Shown here: positions 42,350-49,857 of the stretch, piece by piece
Layout of the letters: each line of letters starts with the position of its first letter
Position numbering within the stretch: the first letter of the stretch is position 1
DNA from: Sphingomonas psychrotolerans
GTDB taxonomy: Bacteria > Pseudomonadota > Alphaproteobacteria > Sphingomonadales > Sphingomonadaceae
DNA: 64,000 bases
Assembly (NCBI RefSeq): GCF_002796605.1
Contig: NZ_CP024923.1
Coordinates: 62,001-126,000, forward strand
Direction: 5' to 3'
The notes under the pieces: generated by a model
The model's database searches: none
What the model saw: the letters and a program-made list of their open reading frames with translations, nothing else
Told to the model about the DNA's origin: nothing
Position numbers and translations under genes: made by a program

Positions 42350-43306
42350 ATGGATCGTCGCGCGCTCCTCGCTTCCGGACTTGCGATCGGAATTGCCGGT
42401 ACTGCGCGCGCGCAGGCATCGGCGGCGCCCGAGCGGGTGGCGCTATGGCCAGGCACGCCGCCGGGCGGCGAGGGGCTCGCGGTTCGCGACGAGACGGTCC
42501 TGCGATCTCCGAAGGGTTCGCCTGACGATATCGCCTGGCCGCATGTCGGCACGCCAGCGATGACCGTGGCACGCGCGACCCGGCCCAGTGGCGCGGCGGT
42601 GCTGCTCATTCCGGGCGGCGGCTATACGCGCGTCGCAGTGGGCCGGGGGCCTTCGAACGTCGCCCGAAACTTCGCCGCGCAGGGGATTACGGCGTTCGAG
42701 TTGCTGTATCGCCTGCCGCACGATGGCTGGCGCGCCGGCCCGGCCGCGCCGGTGCAGGATGCCCAGCGCGCGATGCGGCTGATCCGCGCGGGCGCCGGCA
42801 AATGGGAACTAGATCCGGCGCGGGTCGCGGCGATCGGCTTTTCGGCGGGCGGGCATCTGGTGGGGCAATTGGGTGCGCGCGCCGACAGCGCGACTTATGC
42901 GGCGATCGACGCCGCGGATCGTCTCCCGGTGCGTCCGCTCGCAATCGGCATGTTCTTCCCGGTGGTCTCGATGCTGCCGCCCGTCGCGCACGGCCAGTCC
43001 CGGCGCGAATTGCTCGGCCCCGATCCGGGCGACGAACTCGCCCGGGCATGGTCGCTGGAACACAATGTGCCTGCCACGATGCCGCCGACCTTCCTCTGCC
43101 ATGCCGCCGACGACAAGACGGTGCGCGCCGCCAACAGCCTGGCGATGTTCGCCGCGCTGCAGGCGGCCGGCATTCCCTCGGAGCTGATGATCGGCGAGAA
43201 GGGCGGGCACGGCCCGCCGCTGATCGGACCTGACGGCAAGCCGCATATCTGGCTCGAACTCTTCGCCGCCTTTGCCGCGCGCCACGGATGGCAGGCTGCG
43301 GGCTGA
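42350..43306 (+). CDS. Exported alpha/beta hydrolase, acetyl-esterase-like
   Basis: This 318-residue protein starts at the ATG at 42350 with a twin-arginine-like signal (DRRALLASGLAIGIAGTARAQ). Motifs are VLLIPGGGYTRVAVGRGPSN, the nucleophile elbow IGFSAGGHL, HAADDKTVR and KGGHGPP, supplying Ser, Asp and His. It is a clear paralogue of the esterase at 27486-28475. It lies seven bases after the chemotaxis receptor stop and probably ends the uxaC-kdgK unit. The likely role is deacetylation of pectic fragments. Confidence 0.82.
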   Translation: MDRRALLASGLAIGIAGTARAQASAAPERVALWPGTPPGGEGLAVRDETVLRSPKGSPDDIAWPHVGTPAMTVARATRPSGAAVLLIPGGGYTRVAVGRGPSNVARNFAAQGITAFELLYRLPHDGWRAGPAAPVQDAQRAMRLIRAGAGKWELDPARVAAIGFSAGGHLVGQLGARADSATYAAIDAADRLPVRPLAIGMFFPVVSMLPPVAHGQSRRELLGPDPGDELARAWSLEHNVPATMPPTFLCHAADDKTVRAANSLAMFAALQAAGIPSELMIGEKGGHGPPLIGPDGKPHIWLELFAAFAARHGWQAAG

Positions 43307-43313
43307 GGCGAGG

Positions 43314-43389
43314 TGGTGCCGGTTGCAGGAATCGAACCCGCGACATCCAGTTTACAAAACTGGCGCTCTACCAACTGAGCTAAACCGGC
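43314..43389 (-). tRNA. tRNA-Thr (anticodon UGU)
   Basis: On the minus strand the sequence folds as a cloverleaf. The acceptor stem is GCCGGTT/AACCGGC, the D arm TAGCTCAGTTGGTAGAGC, and the anticodon arm CCAGT-TTTGTAA-ACTGG with anticodon TGT, i.e. UGU. The T arm is GCGGGTTCGATTCCTGC (with its loop), and the CCA end is encoded. It starts eight bases after the esterase stop on the opposite strand. No integrase or att-like repeat is next to it. Confidence 0.95.
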
Positions 43390-43458
43390 GCCGTGGACTT
43401 GGCGCTTTTGATCGGATGGCTTTGCCCGGTCAAGTGCTTCGGCCCCACAAAGGGGCGG

Positions 43459-44352
43459 TCAGTGTCCCGAGGCGACAACCAGTTCGGCGAAGCCGGCGCC
43501 CGCAAGCTCGCGCTCGGCTTGCGTGAAGCCATAGGCTGGCACGATCTCGCCGGCGCGGGCAGTGACTGCGGCCCAGTTCGCTGCGGCCTGCTCGCCGGCA
43601 TCGGCGCCGCCGCCGACCTGAATGCCCTCGGTGAGTGTCACGTGCGCCGCGGCGAAATGGCCTGCGCCGGCGCACAGGATCGCGCGGGTCGGCGCGTCCT
43701 CGCCGACAAGGGCGAGCAGGCCAGGGCTCACCAGCGCTGGATCGAGCATGGCGAGGCTCTGGTTCGAGAGCACGCCGTGCGTCATTTGCGTCGCGGCGGT
43801 AGGCGCGAGGCAATTGACGCGGATGCCGTATTTCTCGCCCTCGATCGCCAGCGTCTGCATCAGCCCGACCAACGCCATCTTGGCCGCGCCGTAATTGGCC
43901 TGCCCGAAATTGCCGTAGAGCCCCGAGGATGAGGTGGTCATCACGATGCGGCCATGGCGTTGTGCGCGCATCGTCTCCCACACCGCTTTGCTGCAGATCG
44001 CCGCGCCCATCAGGTGCACTTCGACGACGAGGCGGAAGTCCCCGATCGACATTTTGGCGAAGCTCTTGTCGCGCAGGATTCCGGCATTGTTCACCAGGAT
44101 GTCGACGCGGCTCCATCGGTGCAGGGTTTTCTCGATCATCGCCGCAACTCCAGCCTCGTCCGTGACCGAAGCGGTGATCGCGAGCGCTTCGCCACCTGCG
44201 GCGACGATCTCGTTCGCGACGGCTTCCGCGGCGCCCTGCGACAGGTCGTTGACCACGACCTTGGCACCTTGGCCCGCGAGATAGCGCGCATGCGCCCGCC
44301 CGAGTCCGCCGCCCGATCCCGTCACGATTGCTACGCGTCCCGCCAGCGACAT
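43459..44352 (-). CDS. SDR family oxidoreductase, 3-hydroxyacyl-CoA/17-beta-HSD4-like
   Basis: This 297-residue short-chain dehydrogenase has VAIVTGSGGGLGRAHARYLA (NAD site), VVVNDLSQG, ILVNNAGILRDKSF, the Ser in TTSSSGLYGNFG and catalytic YGAAKMALVGL. The N-N-A-G-I-L-R-D-K-S-F and QANYGAAK blocks are typical of the SDR domain of peroxisomal multifunctional enzyme type 2 and bacterial homologues acting on acyl-CoA or steroid substrates. A palindrome 50 bases upstream matches the site in the TetR promoter. Its place beside an acyl-CoA ligase and esterase suggests a fatty or steroid-like substrate; this is inference. Confidence 0.86.
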   Translation of the reverse strand: MSLAGRVAIVTGSGGGLGRAHARYLAGQGAKVVVNDLSQGAAEAVANEIVAAGGEALAITASVTDEAGVAAMIEKTLHRWSRVDILVNNAGILRDKSFAKMSIGDFRLVVEVHLMGAAICSKAVWETMRAQRHGRIVMTTSSSGLYGNFGQANYGAAKMALVGLMQTLAIEGEKYGIRVNCLAPTAATQMTHGVLSNQSLAMLDPALVSPGLLALVGEDAPTRAILCAGAGHFAAAHVTLTEGIQVGGGADAGEQAAANWAAVTARAGEIVPAYGFTQAERELAGAGFAELVVASGH

Positions 44353-44401
44353 CCCGTCTTCCTTTTATGATTATGACCGCCGCTTCTTACTGCAGCGGTT
44401 A

Positions 44402-44421
44402 TTCACTCGCAAGATAGTGAA
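44402..44421. promoter_or_regulatory. Putative TetR operator before the SDR gene
   Basis: TTCACTCGCAAGATAGTGAA has perfect 6-base arms TTCACT/AGTGAA around an 8-base spacer. It lies 50 bases before the SDR start. The same geometry and related sequence occur in the tetR/MFS promoter at 45178-45197. Confidence 0.68.
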
Positions 44422-44455
44422 ATGTTAAGCGCGTTCGAGGCTGGCGCGCGCGGAC

Positions 44456-45127
44456 TTATTTCTTGCAGATGGCGAGGAAACCCGCGGCCATGAACGATGC
44501 CATCCGTTCCTTCACCGCAGCAAAATCGTCCGAATGACAGAGTCCGTCCGACAATTTGTCGATCCGCCCGGTGCGCGCGAGCGTGAGCATCAACGCGCCG
44601 GTGACGAAGTGATAGCCCCAGAAGATGTCCTGCTCGGCGCAATCGGGGAGCGCCTTCTTGAGCAGGCCGATCAGGCGCAGCACCACGGGATCGAAATGCG
44701 CGTCCATCAGATCGGCGCCCCATGCGGGGGTGTTGGCTACCTGCGCGCCGAGCTTGGCGTAGTTCTTCCAGCCTTCGCCGCCTTCGATATAGGTGTCGAG
44801 ATCGGTGTCGAGGAACGCGCGCAGCGCGCCTTCGACCGTCGGCATTTCGGCGGCGGCTTCATACGCATCGAGCGCCTGCATCCGGCGCTCGCTCGTTACC
44901 ACCGCGCGGCGCGCGAACACCGCGTCGAACAGCGCCTTCTTGTCGGTGAAATAGTAATTGAGCAGCGTGTGGTGGACGCCGACCTGTTTGGCGACATCCT
45001 TGAGCGTCACGCCGTACAGCCCGTGCTGCGAGAACAGCGCCTCGGCCGCGTCGTAGATCTGCTCCATCGTCTCGGCGCGCTGCTCGGCCTTGCGCGAGCG
45101 GCGAACGGGTTTGGCTGTCTCGGTCAC
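44456..45127 (-). CDS. TetR family transcriptional regulator
   Basis: This 223-residue regulator starts at the GTG at 45127; a TTG at 45163 would add 12 residues. The N-terminal helix-turn-helix is IYDAAEALFSQHGLYGVTLK followed by DVAKQVGVHHTLLNYYFTDK, typical of TetR proteins, with a helical ligand domain behind it. It is divergent from the MFS gene and followed by the SDR gene on the same strand. Palindromes in its own promoter and before the SDR gene suggest autoregulation and control of both neighbours. Confidence 0.92.
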   Translation of the reverse strand: MTETAKPVRRSRKAEQRAETMEQIYDAAEALFSQHGLYGVTLKDVAKQVGVHHTLLNYYFTDKKALFDAVFARRAVVTSERRMQALDAYEAAAEMPTVEGALRAFLDTDLDTYIEGGEGWKNYAKLGAQVANTPAWGADLMDAHFDPVVLRLIGLLKKALPDCAEQDIFWGYHFVTGALMLTLARTGRIDKLSDGLCHSDDFAAVKERMASFMAAGFLAICKK

Positions 45128-45177
45128 ACCCACGTCCTGCCCGTGTCGCGACGCCAGCGTCAAGCGCCGAACAGATA

Positions 45178-45197
45178 TTCACACGCGTGATAGTGTG
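45178..45197. promoter_or_regulatory. Putative TetR operator in the tetR/MFS divergent promoter
   Basis: TTCACACGCGTGATAGTGTG has the same 6-8-6 layout as the site before the SDR gene and shares TTCAC, CGC, GAT and AGTG with it. It lies between the regulator start (45127) and the MFS start (45269), next to a TTGACA hexamer. Confidence 0.68.
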
Positions 45198-45268
45198 TGT
45201 TGACACTGCCGCTGGCTCGCCCGCATGATGCCGGCAACGGCGGACAAAACCGCCGAGGAAGAGGATGC

Positions 45269-46552
45269 GTGGAAATTGAGGCCCCCGGCCGCCGCCGCTG
45301 GATCGTGCTCGTAGCGCTCACCTTCGTCTATGTGCTGAACTTTCTCGATCGGCAGCTGCTCGGCATCCTCGCCAAGCCGATCCAGGATTCGCTGCACATC
45401 ACCGATGGCCAGCTCGGGCTGATCGGCGGGCTCTATTTCGCGTTCTTCTATTGCTTCATCGCGATTCCCGTCGGCTGGCTCGCCGACCGGACCCACCGGG
45501 TCGGCGTGCTGTCGCTCGCCTGCGCGATCTGGAGCGCCGCGACGATGGCGTGCGGGTTCGCGGCCAACTACACCCAACTCGTCGTCGCGCGGATGCTGGT
45601 GGGGTTCGGCGAGGCCGGCGGCGTGCCGCCTTCTTATGCGATCATCTCGGACACCTTCCCGCCTGGCAAGCGCGGCACGGCATTCGGCATCTTCAATCTG
45701 GGGCCGCCGATCGGCGCGGCGCTGGGTATCGCGTTCGGCGCGTCGATCGCCGCGGCGTTCGACTGGCGCGACGCGTTCATCGCAATCGGTGTGATCGGCA
45801 TCGTCACCGCCGGGATCGTCCCTCTCATCGTCCGCGAGCCCAAGCGCGGGGCAACCGATGCGGCGCCGGTGCAGGCAATCGCGAAGGCGCCGTTCTGGGC
45901 AACGATCGCCATGTTCTTCACCCATCCGGTGCTGATGCTCGCGGCGCTGGGCAGCGGCGCGACGCAGTTCGTTACTTACGGCCTCGGCAATTTCGCGGTG
46001 CTGTTCCTGATCCGCGAAAAGGGCATGACGCTCGAGCAGATCGCGCTCTGGTACGCGCTTGCGGTCGCGCTCGGCATGGGCGCGGGGATGGTGGTGTCGG
46101 GCCGCGTGATCGATCGGATGACGCGCATCTCGCGCACTGCCTATGCGACGGCGCCGGCGGCATCGCTGGCAGTCGCTTTGCCCTTCTATGTCGCATTCGT
46201 CTGGGCGCCGGGCTGGCCGCTTGCGCTGGCGCTGCTCACCGTGGTGATGTTCTTCAATTACTTCTATCTCTCCGCCTCGGTGGCACTGGTGCAGGAAGAG
46301 GTTCGTCCCAATCAACGAGTGCTTTCGGGCGCGCTGCTATTGCTGGTGATGAACTTCATCGGCCTCGGCCTCGGGCCGACCTGGGTCGGCGCGGCGAGCG
46401 ACTGGTTCAAGGCGCAGGGCTCGGCGCACTCGCTCCAGACCGCGCTGTTCACGCTCACGCCTTTCTATCTGGTCGCAATCGCGCTCTTCCTCTGGCTCGC
46501 GCGCATCCTGCGCGCCGAGACCCGCCCCGCCGGAAAGGTCGTCTCCGCATGA
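45269..46552 (+). CDS. MFS transporter (spinster-like)
   Basis: This 427-residue inner-membrane transporter with 12 membrane segments starts at the GTG at 45269, with GAGGAAGAGG just upstream. VLNFLDRQLLGILAKPIQ, LVGFGEAGGVPPSYAIISDT and FPPGKRGTAFGIFNLGPPIG are typical of the spinster-type MFS group common in sphingomonads. It is divergent from the TetR gene and overlaps the esterase gene by ATGA. It probably carries the substrate or product of the neighbouring esterase and acyl-CoA ligase; the substrate is unknown. Confidence 0.88.
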   Translation: MEIEAPGRRRWIVLVALTFVYVLNFLDRQLLGILAKPIQDSLHITDGQLGLIGGLYFAFFYCFIAIPVGWLADRTHRVGVLSLACAIWSAATMACGFAANYTQLVVARMLVGFGEAGGVPPSYAIISDTFPPGKRGTAFGIFNLGPPIGAALGIAFGASIAAAFDWRDAFIAIGVIGIVTAGIVPLIVREPKRGATDAAPVQAIAKAPFWATIAMFFTHPVLMLAALGSGATQFVTYGLGNFAVLFLIREKGMTLEQIALWYALAVALGMGAGMVVSGRVIDRMTRISRTAYATAPAASLAVALPFYVAFVWAPGWPLALALLTVVMFFNYFYLSASVALVQEEVRPNQRVLSGALLLLVMNFIGLGLGPTWVGAASDWFKAQGSAHSLQTALFTLTPFYLVAIALFLWLARILRAETRPAGKVVSA

Positions 46553-48189
46553 AGCTGCACTATCTAGCCTGCGCCGCGCTGGCGCTCGGCGCTTCTCCTG
46601 CACTTGCTCAAGGTCCGATCGTCGATGCCCCGTCGGGGTCGGTGCGGGGCACGCTCGACGGCAGCATCCGGACCTTCAAGGGCATCCCTTATGCGGTGCC
46701 GCCGACGGGCGGTATGCGCTGGCGCCCGCCGGCACCGATGCAGTCGTGGAAAGGCGTCCGCGACGCCGCCAAATTCGGGGCCGCCTGCGTCCAGCCGCAG
46801 GGCAAGACGCTTTCGGTCTATTCGCCCGCCGAACCGTTGCCGGTCAGCGAGGATTGCCTGACGCTCAATATCTGGGCGCCGGCCGATGCGAAGAGGGCGC
46901 CGGTGTTCTTCTGGATCCATGGGGGCGCACTCACCACCGGTTCGAGCCGTGAAGCGATGTACGACGGCAAGCGGCTCGCCGGGCAGGGCGTGATCGTGGT
47001 GTCGATCAATTATCGCCTTGGCGTGCTTGGTTGGCTGGCGCATCCGGCGCTGAGTGCGGAATCGCCACAGAAAGTCTCGGGCAATTACGGGCTGCTCGAT
47101 CAGATGGCGGCGCTCGCCTGGGTGAAGCACAATATCGCGGCGTTCGGCGGCGACCCCGCGAATGTGACGATCGCCGGCGAGTCCGCGGGCGGGCTCAGCG
47201 TGCTGTTCCTGATGCAATCGCCGCTCGCGCGCGGGACCTTTGCCAAGGCGGTCGCGCAGAGCGCATACATGGTTTCGATGCCCGAACTGAAGAAGAGCGC
47301 TTATGGCGCGCCGTCTGCAGAAGCAGTGGGGCAGATGCTCGCCGCCGGCGTGCAGGCGCCCGATGTCGTGGCGCTACGCGGGATGGACGGACAGACGCTC
47401 ACCGATGGCGCGGCGAAGCTCGGCTTCTTCCCGTTCGGGGTAGTCGACGGGCTCGTCCTGCCCGAGCAGATGGTCGCGACGTTCGACAAGGGCAGGCAGG
47501 CGCCGGTGCCGATCCTCGCCGGATTCAACCAGGGCGAGATCCGCTCGCTGATGATGCTCGCGCCCAAGGCACCCGGCAGCGCCGCCGACTATGAGAAGGC
47601 GATCCGCGAGCGCTATGGCGCCTTCGCCGACGCGTTCCTGCGCCTCTATCCGGCCGCCGATTACAAGGAGAGCATCCTCGCGACGACGCGCGACGCGCTC
47701 TATGGCTGGACCGCCGAACGGCTGGTGCGCAAGCAGACGGCGCTCGGGCAGCCGGCCTATCTCTATCTGTTCGACCATGGCACTCCGGCGACGGCTGCGG
47801 GCGGTCTTCACGCCTTTCACGCGAGCGAACTGCCTTATGTGTTCGGCACCTTCGACGGCACTCCGCCGCGCTGGCCCAAGGTGCCCGAGAGCGATCGGCC
47901 GTTGTCGGATGCGATGATCGATTATTGGGCAAGCTTCGCGAAGAGCGGCAAGACTGACCAAGGCTGGCCTGCTTATGGCGACGCGCGCAACTACATGCAC
48001 TTCGCCGACACGCCGCAGGCGAAGGCCGGGCTGATGCCGGGGATGTACGAGCAATATGAAGCGGTGGTGTGCCGGCGTCGGGCGGCGGGTGTGGCCTGGA
48101 ACTGGAACGTCGGGTTGGCTTCGCCGCCGCTGCCGCCGAAGGCGGCGGGGTGTGATCAGGCAGATGCCGCCATCCCGGCGCCGGGATGA
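46549..48189 (+). CDS. Type B carboxylesterase, secreted
   Basis: This 546-residue protein has a Sec signal (KLHYLACAALALGASPALAQ). Type B esterase blocks are FKGIPYAVPPTGGMRW, SEDCLTLNIWAP, FFWIHGGALTTGSS and NIAAFGGDPANVTIAGESAG with the nucleophile Ser, and the His in GLHAFHASELPYVFG. The start overlaps the MFS stop (ATGA), so transport and ester cleavage are co-expressed. It is distinct from the pectin-locus carboxylesterase at 28501-30075 in the nucleophile elbow (GESAG against GQSGG). The C-terminal tail past YEQYEAVV is low in conservation. Confidence 0.9.
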   Translation: MKLHYLACAALALGASPALAQGPIVDAPSGSVRGTLDGSIRTFKGIPYAVPPTGGMRWRPPAPMQSWKGVRDAAKFGAACVQPQGKTLSVYSPAEPLPVSEDCLTLNIWAPADAKRAPVFFWIHGGALTTGSSREAMYDGKRLAGQGVIVVSINYRLGVLGWLAHPALSAESPQKVSGNYGLLDQMAALAWVKHNIAAFGGDPANVTIAGESAGGLSVLFLMQSPLARGTFAKAVAQSAYMVSMPELKKSAYGAPSAEAVGQMLAAGVQAPDVVALRGMDGQTLTDGAAKLGFFPFGVVDGLVLPEQMVATFDKGRQAPVPILAGFNQGEIRSLMMLAPKAPGSAADYEKAIRERYGAFADAFLRLYPAADYKESILATTRDALYGWTAERLVRKQTALGQPAYLYLFDHGTPATAAGGLHAFHASELPYVFGTFDGTPPRWPKVPESDRPLSDAMIDYWASFAKSGKTDQGWPAYGDARNYMHFADTPQAKAGLMPGMYEQYEAVVCRRRAAGVAWNWNVGLASPPLPPKAAGCDQADAAIPAPG

Positions 48190-48196
48190 CGTATAT

Positions 48197-49792
48197 TCAG
48201 GCGACCTTGTTCGCCGCAATCCGCCCTTCGGCATAGTCCGCGCGCAAGCGTCGCTTGTCGATCTTGCCCGAAGCGGCGAGCGGCATCGCGGCGATTTCAG
48301 CAACTTCGCCGGGGATCCAGAAGTCCGCCACCTTGCCGCGCAACAGGCCTAGCAGCGTACCCGGATCCTGCGCCTTGTCGGTCTCGACGATCAGCACCGG
48401 ACGCTCGCCCCATTTCGCGTCCGCGCGCGCGATCACCGCGACGTGGCGAACCGCGGGATGCGCGCCGACGATCGTCTCGATCTCGGTGGGGTTGATCCAT
48501 TCGCCGCCCGATTTGATCAGGTCCTTGGCGCGCCCGCAGATGGTGAGGTTGCCCTCGGCGTCGAGCATCGCGAGGTCGCCGGTGTCGAAATAGCCCTCGG
48601 CATCCAGCGCATCATCGTCAGCCAGATGATAGCGGTCGATCACGCTCTGGCCCTTGACCTTGAGATGGCCGAGGATGCCGCGTTGGGGATCGAGCGTGTT
48701 GCCCTCCGCGTCGGTAAGCTTGAGGTCGAGGCCGATCGGCGGACGGCCCGAGGCGCGGCTGTCGCCAAGCGCGTGCAGCGGCGCTACCGTCCCGGTGGGC
48801 GAGAGCTCGGTCATTCCCCAGCTCGTCTGTACCTTGCAGGCTAGCCGCTCCTCGAGCCGGCGGAGCAAGGCTTCGGGGCAGCTCGATCCGCCGATCAGCA
48901 CGCGCTCGAGCGACGGCAGCGTGCCCCCTGCCAGATCAAGATGATCGGCAAGGCCGAGCCATATGGTCTGCACCCCCACCGCCAAAGTTACGCCCTCGTC
49001 GCGGATCAGCGCCGCGAGGCTTGCACCGTCGAGCGTCCGCCCCGGCAGCACCAGCTTCGCCCCCGCCGCCGGCCCGGCGAAGGGCAGGCCCCAGCCGTTC
49101 GCGTGGAACATCGGCACGGCGATCAGCACCACGTCGCGGCTGGTGATCGCCATCGCATCGGCCTGGAGCGCGCGCAAAGTGTGGAGATAGTTGGAGCGGT
49201 GGGTGTAGATCACGCCCTTCGGGCTGCCCGTTGTGCCCGACGTATAGCAGAGCCCTGCCGGCGCATTCTCGTCGAACACCCCCCATACACAAAGCGCGCC
49301 TTTCTCTGCGAGCAGCGCCTCATAGGCCCAGATACGCGCAGGGTGCGACCCGAGGGGCTGCGTATCCGGAGGCAGGGCATCCAGCACGACGACATGTTCG
49401 ATCGTCGGGCAATGCGGCGCGATCTCGCGCAGCAGCGGCAGCAGGTCCGCCGCGACGGCGAGCACGCGGTTCCCGGCCTCGTTGATCATTGCGGCGAGAT
49501 GCGCTGGGGTCAGCCGCGGATTGAGCGTGTGGCAGACCAGCCCCGCGCCCATCGCGGCATAATAGGTTTCGAGATGATGCCGGGTGTTCCACGCGAGCGT
49601 GCCCACCCGGTCGCCGCACTCCAGCCCCAGCGCAAGCAGCGCGCCCGACAGGCGATTGCCGCGCGCACGCAACTCCGCATAAGTGAAGCGTTCCACCACG
49701 CGCCCCGCGTCGGCCTCGACGATTTCGCGGTCCCCGAACCACTTGGCGGCATGATCGAGGAATTTGTCTATAGTCAGGCCGTAGGGCTGCAT
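48197..49792 (-). CDS. Acyl-CoA synthetase (AMP-forming)
   Basis: This 531-residue ANL-superfamily ligase activates a carboxylic acid with ATP and CoA. AMP-binding motif: CYTSGTTGSPKGVIYTHRSN. Further blocks are SWGMTELSPTGT, GYFDTGDLAMLDAEGNLTI with KDLIKSGGEWI, and the catalytic Lys in ASGKIDKRRLR. It is most like medium/long-chain fatty-acid ligases. The start at the ATG at 49792 is chosen because sequence before it lacks conservation; no strong ribosome site is visible. It lies downstream of the TonB receptor on the same strand with a hairpin between. Its stop is seven bases from the convergent esterase stop. Confidence 0.92.
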   Translation of the reverse strand: MQPYGLTIDKFLDHAAKWFGDREIVEADAGRVVERFTYAELRARGNRLSGALLALGLECGDRVGTLAWNTRHHLETYYAAMGAGLVCHTLNPRLTPAHLAAMINEAGNRVLAVAADLLPLLREIAPHCPTIEHVVVLDALPPDTQPLGSHPARIWAYEALLAEKGALCVWGVFDENAPAGLCYTSGTTGSPKGVIYTHRSNYLHTLRALQADAMAITSRDVVLIAVPMFHANGWGLPFAGPAAGAKLVLPGRTLDGASLAALIRDEGVTLAVGVQTIWLGLADHLDLAGGTLPSLERVLIGGSSCPEALLRRLEERLACKVQTSWGMTELSPTGTVAPLHALGDSRASGRPPIGLDLKLTDAEGNTLDPQRGILGHLKVKGQSVIDRYHLADDDALDAEGYFDTGDLAMLDAEGNLTICGRAKDLIKSGGEWINPTEIETIVGAHPAVRHVAVIARADAKWGERPVLIVETDKAQDPGTLLGLLRGKVADFWIPGEVAEIAAMPLAASGKIDKRRLRADYAEGRIAANKVA

Positions 49793-49818
49793 GAAACCAT
49801 CGAATTCGAGGGACAAAT

Positions 49819-49848
49819 TGGCCGCCGGGCGAGAACGCCCGACGGCCA
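49819..49848 (-). terminator. Hairpin after the second TonB receptor
   Basis: A 13-base stem with one mismatch (TGGCCGCCGGGCG/CGCCCGACGGCCA) and an AGAA loop lies between the receptor stop and the acyl-CoA ligase start. On the minus strand it is followed by ATTTGTCCC. It may be a terminator or a partial attenuator between receptor and ligase. Confidence 0.65.
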
Positions 49849-49857
49849 GAGGGAGAC

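Noticed and set aside
43314..43389. tRNA-Thr as a possible integration site
   Set aside because: No integrase gene, no repeated tRNA 3' end and no mobile genes are seen on either side.
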